Shown: positions 1 to 3,811 of the stretch, one piece after another
How positions within the stretch are numbered: the first letter of the stretch is position 1
How the letters are laid out: every line of letters starts with the position of its first letter
Assembly (NCBI GenBank): GCA_020431745.1
Contig: JAGQHR010000291.1
Location: forward strand, 1-5,180
Direction: 5' to 3'
DNA: 5,180 bases
DNA from: Candidatus Eiseniibacteriota bacterium
GTDB lineage: Bacteria; Eisenbacteria; RBG-16-71-46; CAIMUX01
Made by a program: the position numbers and the translations under genes
The notes under the pieces: generated by a model
What the model saw: only the letters and a program-made list of their open reading frames with translations
Databases searched by the model: none
What the model was told of the DNA's origin: nothing

Positions 1-570
1 CGCCCAGCGTTTCCCATCGAAGTGGAAAATCGAACCGGACTCACCGACCAGGAACACATCGTCCTTCCCCGTCCCCCAGATGTCCGTCACCCGGAGTGTG
101 TTGCCGGTGTCGATCGCGCGCCACGCGGCACCATCGAAGTGGAAGGTGATGCCGGCGATGCCGGCAGCATAGACGTCGTTCGCGGCGCTGCCCCAGACCG
201 CCTGCAGTCCGACTGCGGGTTCGAGGTTCGTCGCGGACCAGGCGCCGCCGTGGAGGGGATCGTTCGCTTGGAGAACCAGCCCTCCTTCGCCGACGCAGAA
301 GACGTCCCCGGCATCGGAGACCCAGACATCGTGGAGATCGACCGCGGTCACCGAGTCGGCTGCGGCCCAGTCGGAGCCGTTCCAACCGAGAACGTGGCCC
401 GCTTGGCCAACCGTGAACACGTCCCCGTTTGCGTTGCCGTGGATTCCTTCCAGATCGGTGTCCACACCGCTGGCGGTCCGTGTCCACGCCCCGTCGCGAT
501 AACGCAGGAGGACACCCCCGCGACCCACGGCGAACGCGAGGTTCCGACCGCTCCACACCGCCAGCAGGTC
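1..570 (-). repeat. Propeller-blade tandem repeat, 4.5 units visible
   Basis: The protein encoded here is a run of units of about 39 residues. The unit consensus is x-L-x-x-V-W-G-S-x-x-x-D-V-F-x-V-G-x-x-G-x-x-x-x-F-D-G-x-x-W followed by a variable loop. Unit 5 is interrupted by the window edge just after its tryptophan (GKRWA), so the total blade number is unknown. The repeats have diverged at the DNA level, so this is an old amplification and not a recent slippage array. Confidence 0.85.
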
Positions 571-735
571 ATGCCCTGCGGCGAGCGGATTCTCCCAGGT
601 CCAGGCAGGGTCACCCAGGGGACCAGGGCCCAGCGGCGCATCGGGCGCGGGTCCGTCGTTTCCGCAGGAAAGGCAGAGAAGTGCCGGGAGCAGCGCGGAG
701 AGCGCGGCGAGAAAGCGCCTGGAAGATTCGACCAT
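1..735 (-). CDS. Beta-propeller repeat lipoprotein, C-terminus cut off by the window edge
   Basis: The frame opens at ATG (733..735) and stays open to base 1, giving the first 245 residues of a longer protein. Residues 1-24 are a lipoprotein-type signal: two arginines, a leucine/alanine core, then C-L-S-C. Cys24 is the likely lipidated residue, but the lipobox is imperfect because the leucine sits at -4. After a Pro/Gly-rich linker, four and a half blades of about 39 residues follow from residue 56. They begin DLLAVW, DLEGIH, DLHDVW, GLQAVW and RVTDIW, each continuing with a V-F-x-V-G turn and a F-D-G-x-x-W strand; blade 3 carries a short insertion (NDPLHGG). A lone W-strand (PAWTWE) precedes blade 1, as in circularly closed propellers. 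It is a paralogue of the gene at 876..2627, lies 140 bp downstream of it on the same strand, and could share its transcript. No Shine-Dalgarno is visible; a hairpin abuts the start. Such propellers usually bind other molecules; no catalytic residues or specific partner can be read. Confidence 0.88.
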   Translation of the reverse strand, partial: MVESSRRFLAALSALLPALLCLSCGNDGPAPDAPLGPGPLGDPAWTWENPLAAGHDLLAVWSGRNLAFAVGRGGVLLRYRDGAWTRTASGVDTDLEGIHGNANGDVFTVGQAGHVLGWNGSDWAAADSVTAVDLHDVWVSDAGDVFCVGEGGLVLQANDPLHGGAWSATNLEPAVGLQAVWGSAANDVYAAGIAGITFHFDGAAWRAIDTGNTLRVTDIWGTGKDDVFLVGESGSIFHFDGKRWA

Positions 736-753
736 GTCACGTCCGCACGTGAC
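736..753. promoter_or_regulatory. Perfect inverted repeat abutting the start codon of the left lipoprotein gene
   Basis: The arms GTCACGT (736..742) and ACGTGAC (747..753) are exact reverse complements separated by CCGC. The repeat ends one base before the ATG of the minus-strand gene, where a Shine-Dalgarno would normally lie and none is seen. It could be an operator-like protein site or an mRNA hairpin that affects translation start. Both readings are inference; a 7-bp arm can also occur by chance. Confidence 0.4.
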
Positions 754-849
754 GCACCGGACCCATCGGAGGGCGAGACGAGGCGATTGTAGGCGAAGGC
801 GTTCGTTGCGCTCAACACCATCGACAAGGCCGTGGGTGGATTCGGGGGC

Positions 850-863
850 CCCGCGGCCGCGGG
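850..863 (-). terminator. GC-only palindrome 12 nt after the propeller gene stop; possible hairpin terminator
   Basis: CCCGCGGCCGCGGG is a perfect 14-bp palindrome that can fold as a five-pair stem with a GGCC loop. It lies 12 nt beyond the TAG at 876..878 on the minus strand. The run of Gs at 844..848 just beyond it could lengthen the structure. No U-tract follows on the minus strand, so it is not a standard intrinsic terminator; it may only be an mRNA 3'-end or intercistronic hairpin. Confidence 0.3.
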
Positions 864-875
864 CTCGAGGATGCA

Positions 876-2627
876 CTAGCGTGACGTGTATCTCTGGATG
901 CGGCTACTGCTCCCGACCGCGATCACCTCGTTGTCTGACGTGGCACAGATTCCGAACCACGCTTGGTCGACCGGCCCATCCATTTGCGTCCAGCTCCCAT
1001 CGACGAGCCGCATCAGAGTTCCGCGCACGCCGGCGGCGTATCCCGCTCCCGGACCCGACCTCCAGATTCCAAGGAGATTTTCGGCCCGCTCCGCCAGTTG
1101 GATCGACCAACTCGTTCCGTCGAAGTGGTAGATCTGTCCGGCGTCGCAGACGGCGGTCACGTCCGATGCGGACAGTCCGTGAATGTCCTCCAGGCCGGAC
1201 CCACTCCCCTCCATCTGGGTCCATACTTCGTGGTTCCGGCGGTAGACACCGCGGTGGGTCGACACGAACAGATCGTCGGAGCCGGCTCCCCAGACCCCCG
1301 TGCAATGCTGACCAGGAACGCCCACCGGCGGGAGCAGTGACCAGACCGCGCCATCGTAGCGCAGGATCGTCCCGACCGTGCCGACGGCGAACACCTCGGC
1401 GGGTCCGAATCCCCAGATTCCCATCAGATCCTGCGTTGTTCCCGAGCTCATCTCGGCCCAGATCGAGCCGTCGTAGTGAAGGATGCGGCCGTCATCACCA
1501 ACCACGAAGATGTCGCGTGGACCACTCGCCCAGACGGCCTTCCAGGAAGCGGTGGGATCCTCGTGCGAGACGTACCAGAACTGCGAGAGGCCCGTCATCA
1601 CCAATCGATCTCCCACGGCGATCGAGTGATCGGGCGAAATCGTCCAGACATCGAAGAGGTTGACGGGACGCGCGGTCAGTTCCGGAACCCAATCCGATCC
1701 ATCGAGTCGATAGATGCTGCTGCCGTGGGCAACGCGGATTGTTCCTTCGGCATCGCCGAAGATGCTCGCGGTGTTGCGGGGCCTGGCTCCCAAAGGGCGA
1801 GAGTCCCAAACGTCTCCGTCGAAGTGGAGCACCGCGCTCTCACCCGCCACGTACAGGTCCCGCGGCGATCGACCCCAGATCCCATTGAGCGCGAACTCGT
1901 AGCCTCCGGGAGGATCGAGGCCGAACCATGCGTCTGCATCGTACCGGAGTAGCGTACCGGCACTTCCACACGCGTAGACTTCGGTGCCGGTGAACGCCCA
2001 AACATCTCTCAAGTTTTCATTGGTCCCAGGCGACAACCGCGTCCAGGTACTGCCGTCGAAGTGTGCGGCAAGACCACGGATCCCGACCGCATGAACATCA
2101 TCTGGTGCCGTACCCCCGAGCGCGACCACCCAGTCTCTCAGTGCCTCCACGCGATCTTCGGACCACGAGGTCCCGTCGTATCGGAGGAGCACGCGCGGTT
2201 CACCGGCCGCGAGTACGTGGTCGGTCCCGAACCCCCAAACGGTCAACAGAGTGGCATCGCTCCCGGTCTCGATCGCGCTCCATGAGGTGCCGTCGTAGTG
2301 TACGCACGCTCCATGGGTACCCACCGCGAACACACCGGCCTCCTGGCTCCCCCAGATGTCCACGAGGATCTGGTCGGTACCGCTCTCGACTAGGCGCCAG
2401 TCTCCGTCCCGGAGCTCGTAGATGCCCCCCGATGGACCGACCGCGAACCACTGTCCTCCATAGCTCGCGATCGAGTGAATCTCTTCTGCGGTCGATTCGA
2501 CGATCCAGTGCAGGCCCGGTCGAGAGTCCGGCTCCGTTGGCTCACCGCATCCGAACGATAGGCCGCTGAGCACGAAGAACATCCCGAGCCGGATCGGGAT
2601 GGAGCGGACAAGCGCGGGGAGACTCAA
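876..2627 (-). CDS. 14-blade beta-propeller lipoprotein (full length)
   Basis: Best start is TTG at 2625..2627: GGAGG lies 8 nt upstream and the n-region becomes short and basic. The in-frame ATG at 2660 has no Shine-Dalgarno and would add 11 residues with two acidic ones, unusual ahead of a signal peptide. Total length is 583 residues from TTG, 594 from ATG. The signal ends in L-S-F-G-C (Cys27 from TTG), a weak lipobox. The mature part is almost entirely 14 units of about 38 residues, typified by DLMGIWGFGPAEVFAVG then G-T-I-L-R-Y-D-G-x-x-W. The N-terminus has a spare W-strand (HWIVES), while the last unit stops at IQRYTSR without one, so the ends probably pair to close the ring. Units 7, 8 and 11 are degenerate. 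A binding or scaffold role on the envelope is likely for this fold; no catalytic motif is seen. General databases may label it WD40/YVTN-, BNR- or Ycf48-like. Confidence 0.9.
   Translation of the reverse strand: MSLPALVRSIPIRLGMFFVLSGLSFGCGEPTEPDSRPGLHWIVESTAEEIHSIASYGGQWFAVGPSGGIYELRDGDWRLVESGTDQILVDIWGSQEAGVFAVGTHGACVHYDGTSWSAIETGSDATLLTVWGFGTDHVLAAGEPRVLLRYDGTSWSEDRVEALRDWVVALGGTAPDDVHAVGIRGLAAHFDGSTWTRLSPGTNENLRDVWAFTGTEVYACGSAGTLLRYDADAWFGLDPPGGYEFALNGIWGRSPRDLYVAGESAVLHFDGDVWDSRPLGARPRNTASIFGDAEGTIRVAHGSSIYRLDGSDWVPELTARPVNLFDVWTISPDHSIAVGDRLVMTGLSQFWYVSHEDPTASWKAVWASGPRDIFVVGDDGRILHYDGSIWAEMSSGTTQDLMGIWGFGPAEVFAVGTVGTILRYDGAVWSLLPPVGVPGQHCTGVWGAGSDDLFVSTHRGVYRRNHEVWTQMEGSGSGLEDIHGLSASDVTAVCDAGQIYHFDGTSWSIQLAERAENLLGIWRSGPGAGYAAGVRGTLMRLVDGSWTQMDGPVDQAWFGICATSDNEVIAVGSSSRIQRYTSR
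879..2486 (-). repeat. Array of 14 propeller blades
   Basis: Counting from the N-terminus, the units begin EIHSIA, ILVDIW, TLLTVW, WVVALG, NLRDVW, ALNGIW, NTASIF, NLFDVW, SWKAVW, DLMGIW, HCTGVW, GLEDIH, NLLGIW and AWFGIC. Most contain a central A-V-G (or close variant) followed by a D-G-x-x-W strand. Unit 8 lacks the D-G pair (GLSQFW) and unit 11 has N-H-E-V-W in its place. Fourteen units could form two seven-bladed rings or one very large ring; sequence alone does not decide. Confidence 0.85.
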
Positions 2628-2635
2628 TCGGCGGC

Positions 2636-2640
2636 CCTCC
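2636..2640 (-). promoter_or_regulatory. Shine-Dalgarno GGAGG that selects a TTG start
   Basis: On the minus strand GGAGG is followed by an 8-nt spacer and TTG (2625..2627), then codons for S-L-P-A-L-V-R. The upstream ATG at 2660 has no purine-rich site before it, and this GGAGG lies inside the reading frame that ATG would open. The site therefore favours the shorter product. Confidence 0.6.
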
Positions 2641-2818
2641 GAGTCGAAGATCGTGCCCATTCACACGAACGGACGACATTCCAGGGTACCAGCGGACCCG
2701 GATACGGACAGCTAGGAAACACCGCAACCCGGATGGCCAGAACGAGGAATCTGGCACCGCCACCGTCGCTTCGTCGCGCATTGGGGTGAGCCACAGAACC
2801 GGAGGAACCGAGCATCGA

Positions 2819-2850
2819 GCGACCCAAGGTCGCCCGGCCCGCCCGGGACC
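2819..2850 (+). promoter_or_regulatory. Overlapping alternative hairpins in the leader region
   Basis: GCGACC (2819..2824) and GGTCGC (2828..2833) form a perfect 6-bp stem with a CAA loop. The same GGTC (2828..2831) with CCGG (2834..2837) can instead pair with CCGG and GACC (2843..2850) across a CCCGC loop. The two folds exclude each other, as in attenuator-like leaders, but in GC-rich DNA this may be chance. The transcription start is unknown, so it may not be transcribed at all. Confidence 0.25.
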
Positions 2851-2972
2851 TACCGAAGGGAGGATCCCGCAGGAATCGTGTCGGCGCCCTTTCCTTTTCG
2901 TCGCCTAGAGGAGTGAGACACACAGCCGGACGCATGCGCACGACGGGCTACGTCGGTTCGCGCGATCGTCCG

Positions 2973-2993
2973 CTCCCCTTCTCGAAAAGGAGG
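2973..2993 (+). promoter_or_regulatory. Strong Shine-Dalgarno with a facing CU-rich segment
   Basis: AGGAGG (2988..2993) stands 5 nt before the ATG at 2999 and fixes that start. The segment CTCC (2973..2976) plus TT (2979..2980) can pair with GGAG (2989..2992) and AA (2987..2988) around a short loop, which would bury the ribosome site. The Shine-Dalgarno itself is certain; the masking hairpin is a possibility read from complementarity only. Confidence 0.6.
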
Positions 2994-2998
2994 ATCCC

Positions 2999-3643
2999 AT
3001 GCACGCTGCAGATCGCGTGTTCTCCGACACCTCGTCATCCCGCATCGAAACGGTCCCGGATCGGTCTTTTCCGTCCAACTACCGCACGCCCGCTGTCGCG
3101 CGCCGCAGTCGCGTCCGGATCGTGGGGGTCATCCTCGCGCTCGTGGTTTCCGGCGGAGTCGCACGCGCCCAGATCCCGTCCGTGGTGGACTCGCAGGCAG
3201 TCCCGGCCGACGCACTGGCCGGGATCGTACTTTGTCCAGCGGTGCCCGTGCCGCTCCCGGCCAGCGTCGTCACGGTCACCGTGCGCAGCGGCCCCGGTCA
3301 GGTCATGCCGAACGAACCGGTCTTCCTCGTCTTCAACAATCCTGCGAACATCCCATGCCCGACGCAGGTCATGAACGGAATCACCAATCTGCAGGGTGAA
3401 GTCGTTTTTGTGATGGAAGGCGGTGGTTGCGGCGGCCTTCCGAACGACGTGGAAATCTGGGCGGGGAACGGTCCGACTCTCCTACGGCAGTTCACCGCGA
3501 AGAGTCCGGACTATGACGGCGGGGGCGGCAATCACTCGCTGGGGCTCGCGGATCTGGTCGAGTTTTCCAGCCAGTTCCTCGGCGCGACGCCCCCGGGCTG
3601 CCATGACTACGACAACGACGGACGGGTGGGCTGGACGACCTGA
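2999..3643 (+). pseudogene. Secreted Ig-like protein with dockerin-like calcium loops, 3' end frameshifted
   Basis: The product as read is 214 residues. A long polar N-terminus with a basic stretch (RRSRVR, 36-40 region) precedes a hydrophobic core and an A-R-A cleavage site before Gln58, so export by signal peptidase I is likely. Residues 60-168 look like an Ig-like beta-sandwich (VTVTVRSGPGQ ... NLQGEVVFVMEGGG) with Cys79, Cys120 and Cys144. From residue 171 two dockerin/EF-hand-like repeats follow: DYDGGGGNHSLGLADLVEF and DYDNDGRVG. The second ends abruptly as W-T-T-stop. One base appears to be missing near 3629..3631: reading CTG from 3631 gives LDDLIVFAPAFISANHC-P then TGA at 3685..3687. 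That restores the loop's final Asp and a pattern matching repeat 1, so the ancestral protein was about 229 residues. The body is intact, so a shortened protein may still be made; a sequencing or assembly error is equally possible. Confidence 0.75.
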
Positions 3644-3687
3644 TCGTCTTCGCACCGGCCTTCATCTCCGCCAACCACTGCCCCTGA
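3631..3687 (+). pseudogene. Displaced 3' end of the dockerin-like gene (-1 frame)
   Basis: In the -1 frame relative to the upstream gene, codons from 3631 read L-D-D-L-I-V-F-A-P-A-F-I-S-A-N-H-C-P and then TGA (3685..3687). This continues the second calcium loop D-Y-D-N-D-G-R-V-G and mirrors LADLVEFSSQFLG of the first repeat. It has no start of its own. Adding one C after GTGGGC would rejoin it to the gene. Confidence 0.75.
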
Positions 3688-3702
3688 TCGGGGGGGGCTC
3701 CG

Positions 3703-3725
3703 CGCGTGCGCACGCGTACACGTGT
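3703..3725. repeat. Two adjacent perfect palindromes
   Basis: CGCGTGCGCACGCG (3703..3716) and ACACGTGT (3718..3725) are each perfect palindromes, one base apart. They lie just after a run of eight Gs (3690..3697) and before the hairpin at 3728..3755. They may be protein-binding sites or parts of a 3'-end structure; nothing in the sequence tells which. Confidence 0.4.
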
Positions 3726-3727
3726 CC

Positions 3728-3755
3728 CGCCGACCGGATCCTGCACCGGTCGGCG
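3728..3755 (+). terminator. Strong hairpin after the dockerin-like gene; probable transcript end
   Basis: CGCCGACCGG (3728..3737) and CCGGTCGGCG (3746..3755) are exact reverse complements with an 8-nt loop. The stem starts 40 nt after the restored stop at 3687. Position and stability fit a terminator or mRNA 3'-end stabiliser for the upstream gene. The following bases (ATCGCATGTGG) are not T-rich on either strand, so classic intrinsic termination is not assured. Confidence 0.45.
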
Positions 3756-3811
3756 ATCGCATGTGGTACTCTTGCGCTCGCGTCGCAAACCAGTCGTGTT
3801 TCGGGGGCATT

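Larger units (their letters stand above)
2661..2998. other. Divergent intergenic region with no gene seen
   Basis: This stretch separates the minus-strand propeller gene from the plus-strand dockerin-like gene and must hold promoters for both directions. I find no confident sigma-70 promoter. The best minus-strand pair is TTGCGG (2722..2727) and TATCCG (2699..2704) with a 17-bp spacer, only half-matching at each box. Open frames crossing it are arginine/proline-rich, lack ribosome sites and overlap both gene starts, so I call none of them. It contains GC-rich inverted repeats at 2819..2850 and a copy of GGAGGATCCC (2859..2868) that recurs in the ribosome-binding region of the next gene. It matches no riboswitch class I know. 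Confidence 0.6.

Noticed and set aside
22..792. Plus-strand frame of 256 codons
   Set aside because: It is antisense to the propeller repeats on the minus strand; its composition (charged, Gly/Pro-rich) has no recognisable motif.
348..827. Minus-strand frame of 159 codons overlapping the left lipoprotein start
   Set aside because: It is out of frame with the lipoprotein signal and propeller blades and lacks any domain.
734..1663. Plus-strand open frame of 309 codons
   Set aside because: The product is dominated by Arg, Pro and Ser and is antisense to the clear propeller array; it is typical of the shadow frames of GC-rich genes.
2699..2727. TTGCGG-17-TATCCG as a sigma-70 promoter for the propeller gene
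   Set aside because: Spacing is ideal, but each box matches only three of six consensus bases, which is expected by chance in a region this long.
2624..2941. Minus-strand frame of 105 codons in the divergent region
   Set aside because: There is no ribosome site or recognisable motif, and it overlaps the N-terminus of the propeller gene in another frame.
2930..2998. Cyclic-di-GMP or other known riboswitch before the dockerin-like gene
   Set aside because: None of the conserved core sequences of the classes I know could be found here.
2913..3374. Plus-strand frame of 153 codons overlapping the dockerin-like gene
   Set aside because: The product is Arg/Ser-rich and runs over the strong ribosome site and the signal peptide of the real gene in another frame.
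3626..3634. Programmed -1 ribosomal frameshift site
   Set aside because: GTGGGCTGG does not fit the X-XXY-YYZ slippery pattern and no upstream Shine-Dalgarno-like stimulator stands out; a simple deletion or sequencing error explains the data better.
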